Counted from the stretch's first letter, positions 24,246 through 35,908 are shown. The stretch: DNA of 64,000 nucleotides from Bacteroidota bacterium (GCA_025361565.1 JANYKN010000050.1:81914-145913); one strand, 5' to 3'. Notes: generated by a model from the sequence alone, not told the origin. Numbers and translations: made by a program.

Positions 24246-26777
24246 TTATTCTTTCGTTTCTTTCGAATCGATTCTCATACCAAAGAATGATTTATATACA
24301 AAGGTAAGTGCAATAGCAGCGAAAACAAGGCCAAAATAAGGAGCAATATCTCTAAATGCCTCAGAAATTGCAATTTCCATAGCAAGTAGGCCAAATAAAG
24401 TTGTAAATTTAATGATAGGATTCAAAGCAACTGAAGAAGTATCTTTAAATGGATCACCAACTGTATCGCCAATAACTACTGCTGCATGGAGATCCGTACC
24501 TTTTTGTTTTAGGTCAACTTCAACAACTTTTTTGGCATTATCCCAAGCACCACCGGCATTGGCCATAAAAATAGCCTGGAACAATCCAAATACTGCGATT
24601 GAAATCAAATAACTGATAAACAATGATATAGGCTGAGACAACAAAATAGTAGTTTTAATTTGTTCTGCAGAAGCTGTACCGTCTATTATTGATTTTGCAA
24701 AACTTGAATCCAATCCTTTTGGAGCGGCTATGCATGCAAAAGCCAATGCAAAAAAGAAAATGGCAACAAAAATATTAAACATCCCTTTTTGTGCATATTG
24801 AGTACATATTTTAACAACTTCTATTGATTTAGCTACATCAGCCTTTTTAGGTGCATTGGGGTCAAGGTTAATGTTTTTCTTAATATATTCTACAGCCCGA
24901 TAAGCACCTGTGGTTACGGCTTGCGTTGAAGCTCCTGTAAACCAATATATAACAGATCCACCAAGGATGAAGCCCAAAATTGTGTATGGATTTAACAAAT
25001 TAAGAATAGTTTCAGGTTCAATACCCAGAGTTGATTTAATCATCAAAATTAATGAGAATATCATGGTGGTAGCACCTACAACAGCTGTACCAATTAAAAC
25101 CGGCTTGGCTGTAGCTTTAAATGTATTACCAGCGCCATCATTAGCTTCTAAATAATACTTTGATTTTTCCCAATCTGGTTTAAAACCAAAATCTCTTTCA
25201 ATTTCTGCATCTATATTTGGAACTTCTTCAATTAATGAAAGTTCATAAATTGACTGGGCATTGTCAGTAACCGGACCATAACTGTCAACAGCAATTGTAA
25301 CCGGTCCCATTCCTAACATACCAAAGGCTACAAGACCAAAGGCAAAAACAGAAGGATAAACCATAAATTCATGTAATCCAAAAGTACTTGCAAAATAAGC
25401 AGTAAACATCAAAACAAAGAATACCATACCTGTCCAAAAGGCGCTAAAGTTACCTGCAACTAGTCCTGAAAGGATGGTCAATGATGCGCCGCCTTCTTTT
25501 GAAGCCTGCACTACTTCATTTACATGTGTTGATTTAGTAGATGTAAATATTTTGGTAAATTCTGGGATAATAGCAGCACCTAGTGTTCCACAGCTAATGA
25601 TAGTAGAAAGAATCCACCAAACATCAGTATTTCCGTTTATATCCGGAATCATTATATAACTTGCAATAAACGTGGCAATTATAGAAAGAATAGAAGAAAT
25701 CCAAACCAAACGTGTTAAAGGAACTTCAAAATCAAGTTCATCCACATTTTTGTACTTCATATCAGCTATTGCTGTATTGATAAAATAGGCTATTACAGAT
25801 GTAATAATCATAAGGATACGCATCACAAAAATCCAAACCAATAATTTAACCTGTAAATCTGATGTTAAACCAATATTCATTCCAAGTGCTTTGCCACCAA
25901 CAGCTAATAAAATAAAAGAAATTAAAGCAACACCTGTTACGCCATAAGTTTCAAAACCATCGGCAGTTGGGCCAACTGAGTCACCAGCATTGTCACCAGT
26001 ACAGTCAGCAATAACGCCAGGATTACGAGGATCATCTTCGCCAATTTTAAAAACAACTTTCATCAAGTCAGATCCTACATCAGCGATTTTGGTAAAAATA
26101 CCGCCGGCGATACGCAGTGCAGATGCACCAAGAGACTCACCAATTGCAAATCCAATAAAACAAGCTCCGGCCAATTTACCAGGCATCAGCAATAAAATAA
26201 TAAGCATCATCATCAATTCCACGCTTATTAATAAAACGCCAATACTCATACCTGCCTTTAACGGGATATGCAAGAGTTTAATTGGTTTACGCTCCAACGA
26301 AGCAAAAGCCATCCGTGCATTGGCCAGAGTATTCATTCGAATACCAAATGCAGCAACTGAATAAGAACCTAATATACCTATAATGGTCCATGAAAGGATT
26401 AGAATAACTCCTCCAATTCCAAAAAGCGAATTGCCTTCGTGATCTTTGGCCAGAAATCCAAAATATCCTGCTACAGCAGCGCCAATAAAAATAAAAAGTA
26501 TGGCTAAAAATTTACCTTGTTGCTTTAAATATGCAGAACAGGTTTTGTAAATAACATCGGCAATTTCAAGCATCGATCTGTGCGCAGGAAGTTTTCTCAC
26601 TTTCATAAATTGATACAAGCCAAAGAGCATCCCCAAGGTTGTAATAAGGAACCCAAAGTACAATATACTTTGACTTTTTATTGCATCCGGAATTACTAAA
26701 TCAGCTTCACTTGCAAAGGTTTGAAATGGAACGAAAATCAACAAGAGCATCGTACCAAGTAGAGATTTAATTTTCAT
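24246..26777 (-). CDS. hppA: Membrane-bound proton/sodium-pumping pyrophosphatase
   Basis: An 843-residue integral membrane ion pump that uses pyrophosphate hydrolysis. All catalytic motifs are present: GGIFTKIADVGSDL, GEDDPRNPGVIADCTGDNAGD, TDNAQSIYEL, GGAWDNAKK and IGDTVGDPFKDTSS. The GNTFKA segment has Lys where potassium-dependent enzymes have Ala, so it is probably of the potassium-independent type; the pumped ion cannot be read safely. An N-terminal hydrophobic segment (LLGTMLLLIFVPFQTFA) looks like a signal peptide or first helix. It converges with the active-site-altered paralogue at 21655. Confidence 0.95.
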   Translation of the reverse strand: MKIKSLLGTMLLLIFVPFQTFASEADLVIPDAIKSQSILYFGFLITTLGMLFGLYQFMKVRKLPAHRSMLEIADVIYKTCSAYLKQQGKFLAILFIFIGAAVAGYFGFLAKDHEGNSLFGIGGVILILSWTIIGILGSYSVAAFGIRMNTLANARMAFASLERKPIKLLHIPLKAGMSIGVLLISVELMMMLIILLLMPGKLAGACFIGFAIGESLGASALRIAGGIFTKIADVGSDLMKVVFKIGEDDPRNPGVIADCTGDNAGDSVGPTADGFETYGVTGVALISFILLAVGGKALGMNIGLTSDLQVKLLVWIFVMRILMIITSVIAYFINTAIADMKYKNVDELDFEVPLTRLVWISSILSIIATFIASYIMIPDINGNTDVWWILSTIISCGTLGAAIIPEFTKIFTSTKSTHVNEVVQASKEGGASLTILSGLVAGNFSAFWTGMVFFVLMFTAYFASTFGLHEFMVYPSVFAFGLVAFGMLGMGPVTIAVDSYGPVTDNAQSIYELSLIEEVPNIDAEIERDFGFKPDWEKSKYYLEANDGAGNTFKATAKPVLIGTAVVGATTMIFSLILMIKSTLGIEPETILNLLNPYTILGFILGGSVIYWFTGASTQAVTTGAYRAVEYIKKNINLDPNAPKKADVAKSIEVVKICTQYAQKGMFNIFVAIFFFALAFACIAAPKGLDSSFAKSIIDGTASAEQIKTTILLSQPISLFISYLISIAVFGLFQAIFMANAGGAWDNAKKVVEVDLKQKGTDLHAAVVIGDTVGDPFKDTSSVALNPIIKFTTLFGLLAMEIAISEAFRDIAPYFGLVFAAIALTFVYKSFFGMRIDSKETKE

Positions 26778-26983
26778 AAAATTATTTTTAAGTTAGATTC
26801 TTATTATTGTAGCAATATTAAATACTTAACTATTTGAAAATAAGACAATTTAAATAAGTCGAGATATTTAGAGATTTATCTTGCCCAATATTGTTACGAA
26901 AATAGTAAAAAATCTCAATCATATAAATTTTAAATCATTTTAAACTGTAATATATAAATAACTCTTCGATAAAATTTTAGGCA

Positions 26984-27018
26984 TTTGAGCTACTTTAGAT
27001 TATACTCAATTATTTTTG
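26984..27018 (+). promoter_or_regulatory. Possible ruvA promoter
   Basis: TATTTTTG at 27011-27018 fits the TAnnTTTG element, with TTTG at 26984-26987 upstream at a spacing of 23, slightly longer than usual. It lies about 45 bases before ruvA. Confidence 0.35.
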
Positions 27019-27061
27019 TTTATTTTAGCACAGAATTTATAAAAATCGAATCACATACTAT

Positions 27062-27643
27062 ATGTTTGAATATATCAAGGCAAAACTAGTTGAATTAAAT
27101 CCTGCTTATGCAATTATGGATACAGGAGGTGTTGCATATTTTATAAATATATCGCTCAATACATATTCTTCACTAAAAGAAGGAAGTGAGCCAACCTTGT
27201 TCGTTCATCAGGTTGTAAGGGAGGATGCACACATTCTATATGGCTTTGCCGAAAAAGCTGAACGTGAACTTTTCAGGTTACTTATTACAGTATCTGGAAT
27301 AGGTTCAAATACAGCAAGGATGATGCTTTCTTCATTATCCATTAAAGAATTGAAAAACGCAATCCTTACAGGAAATGTTAATATCCTGAAAAGCATTAAA
27401 GGTATTGGCTTAAAAACTGCCCAACGGCTCATCATCGATTTAAAAGATAAAATTGTAAAATCCGGATCAGAAACCGATATTTTTGCTGACCAAAGCAATA
27501 CTAAAAGAGAAGAAGCGTTATCTGCTTTAGTAATGTTAGGATTTAATAAACTTGCAGTTGAAAAAAATCTTGATAAGATGATTCATGAAGAAGAAGATTT
27601 AAGTGTAGAAGGAATGATTAAGCTAGCCTTAAAAAGACTTTAA
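27062..27643 (+). CDS. ruvA: Holliday junction branch migration protein RuvA
   Basis: A 193-residue protein of normal RuvA length. It binds four-way DNA junctions and loads the RuvB motor. The N-terminal OB fold (residues 1-62) has the usual HQVVREDAHILYGF ending. The helix-hairpin-helix motifs follow as ISGIGSNTARMMLS-type (VSGIGSNTA) and IKGIGLKTAQRLI, and the C-terminal RuvB-binding domain starts near residue 150 (KREEALSALVMLGFN). It precedes sprA, a gene order common in Bacteroidota. Confidence 0.96.
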   Translation: MFEYIKAKLVELNPAYAIMDTGGVAYFINISLNTYSSLKEGSEPTLFVHQVVREDAHILYGFAEKAERELFRLLITVSGIGSNTARMMLSSLSIKELKNAILTGNVNILKSIKGIGLKTAQRLIIDLKDKIVKSGSETDIFADQSNTKREEALSALVMLGFNKLAVEKNLDKMIHEEEDLSVEGMIKLALKRL

Positions 27644-27865
27644 TCCATTTTTGTTAATCTATTCAAAAAGATGTTAATGAATAAATGCAATAGTTTTAAT
27701 TATAAAATTAGACATCGGATATTATTTATTTTTCATCATTCATTATTAATTTTGGCCTTTCAAATTCCAGGGCCTAATTAGTTCTAATGATTTATTTTTT
27801 GTGGTTTTCTCTAATCCGGAATTGAATAATCTTAAACAAATATAAACCTAAACCATTTGTGATTC

Positions 27866-30800
27866 TTGAAAAGAATTGGTAAAAATATTCTTAAAAGCCT
27901 TCTTTTTGTTCCATTTACTCTCATTCTGTTTAACTCCAACTACAAAGGGCTAGGAGAAACAGGCAATGGTTCAAATAGGTTTCCTGCCTGGGAAGGAGTA
28001 AAAGATACCATTGTTCAGGACACAACCAAATTGCCTTTCCCTTTTAAAGATTCTAACGATCCTTATTCAAAAAGGTCCCAAAATTCACCTTTATATCTTA
28101 AAAATCCTTCAAATGTAACAACTGTGGTTGAGTATGATCCAATTTCAGGTGAATATATTGTTAAAGAAAAAGTGGGAGATATTGAAGTTCGTCCTTCAAA
28201 TTCCATGTCGGCTAATGAGTTTGGAAATTTTTCGCGTACAAATTCAATTTCAGATTATTGGGTAGAACAAAGAAAATTAAATAGCAAAAACAGCAATTCG
28301 AACGAAAGTTTCCTCGAAAAATACTTAAATCCAAAATTGAATGTCAATATTAAAGGATTTGATAAAATTTTTGGAAGCAATGTAATTGATATCAAACCTC
28401 AAGGTTCGGCAGAATTAATATTTGGAGTAAATATTTCAAAAATCGAAAACCCTACTTTACCAATAAACCTTCAACGAAGCACAACTTTTGATTTTGACAT
28501 GAAAATTCAAATGGGTGTAACCGGTAAAATTGGTGATAAAATGAAAGTTGGAATCAACTATAATACCGAAGCCCAATTTGATTTTGAAAATCAAACAACC
28601 ATTTCATACACCGGAAATGAAGACGAAATAATCCAAAGTATAGAAGCCGGCAATGTTTCTCTTCCACTCACCGGAACTCTAATTACAGGCAGTCAAAGTC
28701 TTTTTGGAATAAAAACAGCCTTGCAGTTTGGAAAATTGAAAGTAACAAGTATTTTTTCGCAACAAAAATCGGAATCTTCGGTAATAAATGTCGAAGGCGG
28801 TGCCCAAACTACAGATTACCAGTTTAAAGTGGATGAATACGAGTCAAACAAACATTTTTTCCTTTCACAATATTTCAAGGATAGTTATGATCGGTCACTT
28901 CAAAATTTGCCAATTGTCAATTCAGGAGTAAACATTACCAGAATTGAAGTTTGGGTAACCAATAAAACCGAAAATTTTGAAAATTCCAGGAATATTCTTG
29001 GATTGATGGACTTGGCTGAAACAAATCCGAATATTTATGCGACGAATTATGTACATAGCATAGGTTCTGGTCTTTATCCGGAAAACGGATTGAATGATTT
29101 GTACCAAAATATGAAAGGTATTCCGGCAGTACGCGATATCAATCAAATAAGCTCAGCTATGCCTTCGCAATTGCGCCCAGTAATTGATTATGCAAAAATT
29201 GAGAATGCACGACTGCTTTCATCAAATGAATATTCCATAAATCAAAAGCTTGGCTACATTTCTCTTAATACACCCTTAAATGATGATGAAGTTTTAGCTG
29301 TTGCTTTTGAATACACGGTAAGTGGAAAAACATATGTTGTAGGTGAATTTTCGAACAGTGGCATTGCTGCACCTCAAACACTTTTCCTTAAACTTATTAA
29401 GGGCTCAGCTCTTCAGCCTGGAATTCCAACCTGGGATTTAATGATGAAAAACGTTTATTCAATTGGTGCGTATCAGATTAACAGCGAGGATTTTAAATTG
29501 GATATTTTCTACAATGACGATAAATCAGGAACAACCGTAAATTACATTGATGCAGGTGCCATAGCTGGAATTCCGTTGTTAAAAGTAATGGGGCTTGACC
29601 AATTAAATACACAACTAGACCCACAACCTGATGGTTACTTTGATTTTATCGATAAATTGACTATAAATGCAGCAAACGGAAGGATATTTTTTCCTGTAAG
29701 AGAGCCTTTCGGAAAGCATTTAAGAGATAAAATAAACGACAAATCAATAGCCGATAAATACGTTTTTGAAGAACTTTACGATTCAACGCAAAGCAAAGCC
29801 AGACAAATAGCAGAAAAAAGCAAATACATTCTTAAGGGAAGCTTTAAATCCCTGGGCGGTGCCGAAATATCGTTAAATGCATTTAATATTCCTGAAGGAT
29901 CTGTAAAAGCAACAGCAAATGGTGTAGAACTAGTCGAAGGTACTGATTACCTGGTTGATTATAATTTAGGCAAGGTAAGTATTTTGAACCAGGGTTTACT
30001 TGAATCAGGGACTCCCATCAGAATTTCGCTCGAAAACAACAGCATGTTCAACATTAACCGCAAAACATTGCTGGGAACGCATCTGGACTATATCATTTCT
30101 GATAAATTTTCGCTTGGTGGTACCATACTTCATCTTTCAGAAAAACCATTGACCAACAAAGTAAATATTGGAAACGAACCCATTTCAAATACAATTTGGG
30201 GAGTTGACGGAAGTTACAGCACAGATGTACCTTTGCTTACAAGAATTATTGATGCTTTGCCATTTTTAGAAACAAAAGAAATGTCATCAGTTGAAGTGAG
30301 TGGTGAGTTTGCTGATCTCATTCCCGGACATTCCAAAGCCATTGGGAAAGACGGAAATGCATATATTGATGATTTTGAAGGTACAAAAACATCCATTGAT
30401 TTAAAAGCACAATATACCTGGGTAATAGCAAGTACTCCAAAAGGGCAGCCAGATTTATTTCCGGAAGGCGATTTAATCAACAATCTGGAAAATGGTTTTA
30501 ACAGAGCAAAATTTGCATGGTATAATGTGAATACCGATTTATTGCGAAATACTTCTGCAACACCTGGGCATATTACTGTTGATGATCAATCCGATAATTA
30601 TGTGCGCGAGATTCCTGAAAAAGAAATATTCCCTTTCAAAGAGAGCATTACCGGCTATCCAACAATCCTAAGCATAACAAACCTTGCCTTTTATCCAAAT
30701 GAAAAAGGGCCCTATAATTATGATGTTAAAGGGGTGCCCAATATTTCTGCTGGAATAAATGCAGATGGAAAATTAAATGAACCCGAAACCCGCTGGGGTG

Positions 30801-33800
30801 GCATTATGCGCCGTCTTCAAACCAATGATTTTGAAGCTTCAAATATCGAATCCATAGAATTTTGGGTAATGGATCCTTTTGTAAATAAAAAAACAGAAGG
30901 AGGAGATCTATATTTTAATCTGGGCTATATTTCTGAAGATATTTTAAAAGATAGCAGAAAAAGTTTTGAAAATGGACTTCCTACTTCAACAAGCTTAAAT
31001 TTAGTTGATACTACAGTTTGGGGGCGCGTTCCTTTGCAACAATCATTGGTAAATGCATTTGACAATGATCCCAACTCTAGAGTTTACCAGGATATCGGTA
31101 TGGATGGATTATCTGATAATGATGAAAAAACTTTCTTTAGGACTTATCTTGATTCCATCGCTGCAAATTTTGGAAATGGATCTACCGCATACATAAATGC
31201 TACAACCGATCCTTCAAACGATGATTATCACTTTTTCAGAGGAAGCGATTACGATGCTCAACAAAAATCAATTCTTGACAGGTATAAAAATTTTAATGGA
31301 CTTGAAGGGAATTCTCCAACTGCATCACAATCGCCGGAATCATATCCAACATCAGCAACATTATTGCCTGATGTTGAAGACATAAACCAAGACAATACCT
31401 TGAATGAAGAAGAAACCTATTTTCAATACAAGGTTAGCGTAAGACCTGAAGACATGGTAGTTGGACAAAACTACATTACTGACATGATTGAAAGCCAGGT
31501 TACTTTAAAAAATAAAAAGGTAGAAAATGTAAAATGGTATCAATTCAAAATCCCAATTCAACATCCAGATAAACAAATAGGCCCTATCTCTGATTTTAGG
31601 TCGATCCGTTTTATGAGAATGTTCATGAAAGATTTTGCGGATACCGCTATTTTACGATTTGCACGATTGGATTTGGTGCGCAGCGAATGGAGAATTTATG
31701 AAGGAAGTATACCTGAAGGGTCAGAAAGCACAGGTTTGCCACAACCTTCTGGTGGTGAGGGTTTTGATGTAACAGTAGCTAGTATTGAAGAAAATGGTTC
31801 AAGGAGCCCAATCAATTATGTTTTGCCTCCGGGAATCTCCAGGGTCACAGATCCTACAAATCCATACCTAACACAATTAAATGAACAATCCATTGTGTTT
31901 AAAGTTACTAATCTAGGCGATGGAGACGCTAGGGCCTCCTATAAAAATATGGATATTGATGTTAGGCAGTACAAAAAACTTCAATTGGAAGTACATGCCG
32001 AAGCCATTGAATCAGAAACTTTAAATAATGGTGATTTAACAGCTTTTCTACGTTTGGGTTCTGATTACCGCGAAAACTATTACGAAATTGAGAAACCTTT
32101 GGATTTAACACCCTATAAATATTACAACAATGAAATTGATGCTGACAGACGGGCTGTTTGGCCTGAAAATAACCGTTTCGACTTTGAGCTGGAGCTATTA
32201 CAACTGGTAAAACAGCACCGAAACAACAAAATGAATCAATTTGGATCCAATATCCAATATTCAACAGCCTATTACGAAATTATTGATGGTATGAAAATTA
32301 CCGTTGTTGGAAATCCTAATCTTAGCAATATTAAAACAGCAATGTTGGGTATTAGGAATCCAAGCCGTGAAAACAATACCAGGACTGATGATGGATTATC
32401 AAAATCTGGGATTGTCTGGTTTGATGAATTAAGGTTAAGCGATTTCCGCGAAAATGGCGGTTGGGCAGCAAACACTAATATTTCGACAAAGCTGGCAGAT
32501 TTAGGCAGTGTAACAATTGCAGGAAGCACAAGTACTCATGGTTTTGGAAGTATCGACCAAAAAATTAACGAAAGGCAAAAAGAAGATATTTTTCAATATG
32601 ATATTTCTTCGAATATTGAATTGGGCAAATTCTTCCCGCAAAAAAGCAGGGTTAGAATTCCGCTTTACTTTGGTTTTTCAGAAAATACTAAAACTCCTGA
32701 ATACAACCCACTTGATCCTGATATTTTACTTAAAACAACATTAAGCGATCCTGAACTTACAAAGTCAGAGAAAACCCAGTTGGAGAAAATTGCACAGGAT
32801 TATACTCAGCGTAAAAGCTTTAATGTCACTAATTTAAAAATAGAAGGAGATCCACTTAAGCTTGACGGCAAGAAAAAAAGATTCTATCACATTTCTAATT
32901 TTTCAATGAGTTTTGCTTATAGCGAACTTTTTTCAAGAAATATAAAAACGGATCATAATATTCAACGCAATTATGCTGGATCTTTTGCATATGTTTTTAA
33001 TAACCGCCCAAAGGCATTTGAACCTTTAAGCAAGGTTAAATTCTTGCAAAAAAAGACATTCCTGATACTTAAAGATATGAATCTTTACCTGGCCCCAACT
33101 ATGGTTTCTTTTAGATCTGATATGATTAGGCAATATCAGGAAGTAAAAACCCGTGATATTACGCAGGAAAATTCAATTATTATACCAACATTTAAAAAAG
33201 ACTTTCTTTGGAACAGGGTTTATGATGTAAAATATAGCATAACCAAAGCCTTGAAATTTGAATTCAGTGCAAACAATAAAGCCCGGATTGATGAACCTTT
33301 TGGCACAATGGATAAAAATGATCCATCTTATCAAGCAAAAAAAGATACAATCTGGCAAAATATTATGGGGTTTGGTAGAAATGTAAATTACAACCACACA
33401 TTTAATGCAACCTATTCTATCCCAATTAATAAATTGCCTTTATTGCGATGGACATCAGCTACAGCAATGTATAAATCAACTTATGAATGGGCTGCTGCAC
33501 CAATATTAGCCAATACTTCAATAAATATTGGAAATACAATTGCCAATTCAAATACAATACAATTAAATGGTACCCTTAATTTTACGAAAGTGTACGACAA
33601 GGTTCCCTTTTTAAAATCGATAGCCGATAAAATGAAAGTGGGTGGTAAATCAAATAAAAAGTACAGAGACGTTAAATTTTCAAAAGAAAAGGTTAATCTT
33701 AAAAAAGACGTACCGAAGTCCATTACCCATAATTTGCTTACCGAAGATGTTCAAATAGCAGTTAAAGATGAAAAGGGTAATGAAGTTCAGGGTGAATTAA

Positions 33801-35353
33801 TTGTTGTAAACCAGAATAAAGTAAAATTTAAAGCAAAAGGCGATTACAAAAATACAACGGTTGAAGTTACCGGAAAAAAGGAAGTTAAAGATAATATTTT
33901 GAGAAAGATTGGAGAAGGAACAGTTTATGCGTTGATTGGGCTAAAAAATGTTTCCATGTCATATAGCGAAACTAGCGGGACTATTTTACCAGGTTATAAT
34001 CCTTCAACAAAATATTTAGGTTTATCTCAGCAAAATGGAATTTATGCACCAGGAGTACCTTTTATTTTAGGTATTCAGGATAATAATTTTGCAAAATATG
34101 CTTCTCAGAACGGATGGCTCACAAAAGATTCGCTTCAAACCTCACCTTATTTGATGAACTATTCAAATAACTTTTCGATAAAAGCAACAGTTGAGCCTTT
34201 GAGAGGATTTAAAATTGACATATCAACTTCACGGAGATCTACAAAAAACCAGAATGAATACTGGTCCTTCAGTAATGGGGAATTTGCTGCGCATAACCGT
34301 ATATATACTGGAAATTTCAGCATGTCATACATGATGATAGGGACTTCGTTCTGGAAATTTGGTAGTAATTATTCTTCAAAGGCTTTTGATAATTTTAAAC
34401 AAAACCGGATTATAATAGCTAACAGGCTGGCCGATAGCCGAAGCTTAGCAATGATTCCTGGTGTTAGCCCCGGTTATGATAAAACCCAACCCAACCATGA
34501 TCCAATTACAGGAGAAAATTTAAATGATGGTTTCCCGAATGGATATGGTCCTGAATCACAAGAAGTACTTATCCCTTCCCTTTTAGCTGCATATTCTGGA
34601 AGTTCTGTGAATAAGGTCGGTTTATCTCCATTTCCTAAATTTCCGCTTCCAAACTGGAGTATTACCTACGATGGATTGTCGGAGATTGATATCGTAAAAC
34701 GAATTATTAAAACCATCAGCTTAAACCACATTTATACTTCAAGCTACAATGTTGGAGGCTTTACTACCAATCCAAATTACACCTTTACAGATGAGTCAGC
34801 CGATGGGATGAGCTGGGCAAGACATGAACTAAATGGATTGTTTATCCCTTCTGAAGAAATAAACTCAGTTTCGCTTATTGAAGAATTCAAACCACTAATT
34901 GGGGCAGATATTACATGGATAAATAATTTCAATTCTAAAGTAGAAATTAATAGAAGCAGAAGCATTACTTTGAGTTTTTCAAACAATCAGCTCATAGATT
35001 TATCTGATAAAGAGTTAATTATAGGACTTGGATACCGCTTTGATAAGCTACCCATCATCATTAAAACAGGAAAAGGGAATCAACAAAAATTTGAAAGTGA
35101 TCTAAACCTACGAGGCGATCTTTCAATCATTGAAATGATGACTATTATTAGAAAAATTGAAGAACAAGTTGATCAGATTACTGCAGGGCAAAAAGCAGTT
35201 TCGATCAAATTTTCGGCAGACTATGCATTGAATGAACGGTTTAATTTAAAATTATTTTACGATCAAGCCATCTCATCTCCAAAAATTTCTACTTCATTCA
35301 GAACATCTAACATTAAATTTGGTATCAGTGTCAGATTTACTTTAATTCCATAA
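27866..35353 (+). CDS. sprA: Type IX secretion outer membrane translocon SprA
   Basis: A very large protein of 2495 residues, matching the size of SprA (about 2400 residues in Flavobacterium). SprA forms the outer membrane pore of the type IX secretion system and is needed for gliding in many species. A signal segment (ILKSLLFVPFTLILFNS) is followed by repeated beta-strand regions. Typical parts include VNIKGFDKIFGSNVIDIKPQG and GKIGDKMKVGINYNTEAQFD near the start, and GLGYRFDKLPI and ISVRFTL at the end. No ATG fits the start, so TTG 27866 is used. The position between ruvA and gcvH supports the call. Confidence 0.95.
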   Translation: MKRIGKNILKSLLFVPFTLILFNSNYKGLGETGNGSNRFPAWEGVKDTIVQDTTKLPFPFKDSNDPYSKRSQNSPLYLKNPSNVTTVVEYDPISGEYIVKEKVGDIEVRPSNSMSANEFGNFSRTNSISDYWVEQRKLNSKNSNSNESFLEKYLNPKLNVNIKGFDKIFGSNVIDIKPQGSAELIFGVNISKIENPTLPINLQRSTTFDFDMKIQMGVTGKIGDKMKVGINYNTEAQFDFENQTTISYTGNEDEIIQSIEAGNVSLPLTGTLITGSQSLFGIKTALQFGKLKVTSIFSQQKSESSVINVEGGAQTTDYQFKVDEYESNKHFFLSQYFKDSYDRSLQNLPIVNSGVNITRIEVWVTNKTENFENSRNILGLMDLAETNPNIYATNYVHSIGSGLYPENGLNDLYQNMKGIPAVRDINQISSAMPSQLRPVIDYAKIENARLLSSNEYSINQKLGYISLNTPLNDDEVLAVAFEYTVSGKTYVVGEFSNSGIAAPQTLFLKLIKGSALQPGIPTWDLMMKNVYSIGAYQINSEDFKLDIFYNDDKSGTTVNYIDAGAIAGIPLLKVMGLDQLNTQLDPQPDGYFDFIDKLTINAANGRIFFPVREPFGKHLRDKINDKSIADKYVFEELYDSTQSKARQIAEKSKYILKGSFKSLGGAEISLNAFNIPEGSVKATANGVELVEGTDYLVDYNLGKVSILNQGLLESGTPIRISLENNSMFNINRKTLLGTHLDYIISDKFSLGGTILHLSEKPLTNKVNIGNEPISNTIWGVDGSYSTDVPLLTRIIDALPFLETKEMSSVEVSGEFADLIPGHSKAIGKDGNAYIDDFEGTKTSIDLKAQYTWVIASTPKGQPDLFPEGDLINNLENGFNRAKFAWYNVNTDLLRNTSATPGHITVDDQSDNYVREIPEKEIFPFKESITGYPTILSITNLAFYPNEKGPYNYDVKGVPNISAGINADGKLNEPETRWGGIMRRLQTNDFEASNIESIEFWVMDPFVNKKTEGGDLYFNLGYISEDILKDSRKSFENGLPTSTSLNLVDTTVWGRVPLQQSLVNAFDNDPNSRVYQDIGMDGLSDNDEKTFFRTYLDSIAANFGNGSTAYINATTDPSNDDYHFFRGSDYDAQQKSILDRYKNFNGLEGNSPTASQSPESYPTSATLLPDVEDINQDNTLNEEETYFQYKVSVRPEDMVVGQNYITDMIESQVTLKNKKVENVKWYQFKIPIQHPDKQIGPISDFRSIRFMRMFMKDFADTAILRFARLDLVRSEWRIYEGSIPEGSESTGLPQPSGGEGFDVTVASIEENGSRSPINYVLPPGISRVTDPTNPYLTQLNEQSIVFKVTNLGDGDARASYKNMDIDVRQYKKLQLEVHAEAIESETLNNGDLTAFLRLGSDYRENYYEIEKPLDLTPYKYYNNEIDADRRAVWPENNRFDFELELLQLVKQHRNNKMNQFGSNIQYSTAYYEIIDGMKITVVGNPNLSNIKTAMLGIRNPSRENNTRTDDGLSKSGIVWFDELRLSDFRENGGWAANTNISTKLADLGSVTIAGSTSTHGFGSIDQKINERQKEDIFQYDISSNIELGKFFPQKSRVRIPLYFGFSENTKTPEYNPLDPDILLKTTLSDPELTKSEKTQLEKIAQDYTQRKSFNVTNLKIEGDPLKLDGKKKRFYHISNFSMSFAYSELFSRNIKTDHNIQRNYAGSFAYVFNNRPKAFEPLSKVKFLQKKTFLILKDMNLYLAPTMVSFRSDMIRQYQEVKTRDITQENSIIIPTFKKDFLWNRVYDVKYSITKALKFEFSANNKARIDEPFGTMDKNDPSYQAKKDTIWQNIMGFGRNVNYNHTFNATYSIPINKLPLLRWTSATAMYKSTYEWAAAPILANTSINIGNTIANSNTIQLNGTLNFTKVYDKVPFLKSIADKMKVGGKSNKKYRDVKFSKEKVNLKKDVPKSITHNLLTEDVQIAVKDEKGNEVQGELIVVNQNKVKFKAKGDYKNTTVEVTGKKEVKDNILRKIGEGTVYALIGLKNVSMSYSETSGTILPGYNPSTKYLGLSQQNGIYAPGVPFILGIQDNNFAKYASQNGWLTKDSLQTSPYLMNYSNNFSIKATVEPLRGFKIDISTSRRSTKNQNEYWSFSNGEFAAHNRIYTGNFSMSYMMIGTSFWKFGSNYSSKAFDNFKQNRIIIANRLADSRSLAMIPGVSPGYDKTQPNHDPITGENLNDGFPNGYGPESQEVLIPSLLAAYSGSSVNKVGLSPFPKFPLPNWSITYDGLSEIDIVKRIIKTISLNHIYTSSYNVGGFTTNPNYTFTDESADGMSWARHELNGLFIPSEEINSVSLIEEFKPLIGADITWINNFNSKVEINRSRSITLSFSNNQLIDLSDKELIIGLGYRFDKLPIIIKTGKGNQQKFESDLNLRGDLSIIEMMTIIRKIEEQVDQITAGQKAVSIKFSADYALNERFNLKLFYDQAISSPKISTSFRTSNIKFGISVRFTLIP

Positions 35354-35450
35354 TTATTTATTAAAGATCTCTGGGATCGAATCTAAATTATTGGTATTTT
35401 CACCGACAATTTAAAACCGCAATAATCGTAAAATTCTAAAATAGAAAAAT

Positions 35451-35831
35451 ATGAATTTACCTGAAAATCTGAAGTATACCAAAGACCATGAATGGTTAAG
35501 AGTAGATGGCAACCACGCTTATGTTGGAATTACTGATTTTGCCCAGGGAGAGTTGGGAGATATCGTTTTTATTGAAATCGAAACTCAGGGTGAAACACTT
35601 AACAAAGAGGAAGTATTTGGAACAATTGAAGCAGTAAAGACTGTTTCGGATTTATTTATGCCTGTTTCCGGTGAAATAGTAGAAGTTAATCCTAATATTG
35701 AGGATAAACCAGAATTAACCAACAAAGATCCGTATGGTGAAGGATGGTTGATTAAAATTAAAATCACTGATGCTTCTCAAATTGATGCTTTATTAGATGT
35801 AAATGCTTATAAAGCACACATCAATGCTTAA
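35451..35831 (+). CDS. gcvH: Glycine cleavage system H protein
   Basis: A 126-residue protein of normal length. The lipoyl attachment site is Lys63 in [12 protein letters not shown]. It shuttles the aminomethyl group between the P, T and L proteins of the glycine cleavage complex. N-terminal [14 protein letters not shown] and GEGWLIKIK are typical. It lies 97 bases after sprA; the other gcv genes are not in the window. Confidence 0.97.
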   Translation: MNLPENLKYTKDHEWLRVDGNHAYVGITDFAQGELGDIVFIEIETQGETLNKEEVFGTIEAVKTVSDLFMPVSGEIVEVNPNIEDKPELTNKDPYGEGWLIKIKITDASQIDALLDVNAYKAHINA

Positions 35832-35908
35832 AATAATAAAGTGGTGAATTTAAACCTCTGCAATTATTAATTAGCAAAATCAAATAACAAGTTTCAATTT
35901 AATGACAT

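Noticed and set aside
27866-35353. Several genes instead of one large gene
   Set aside because: The frame is open for 2495 codons without a break and features of SprA occur from start to end.
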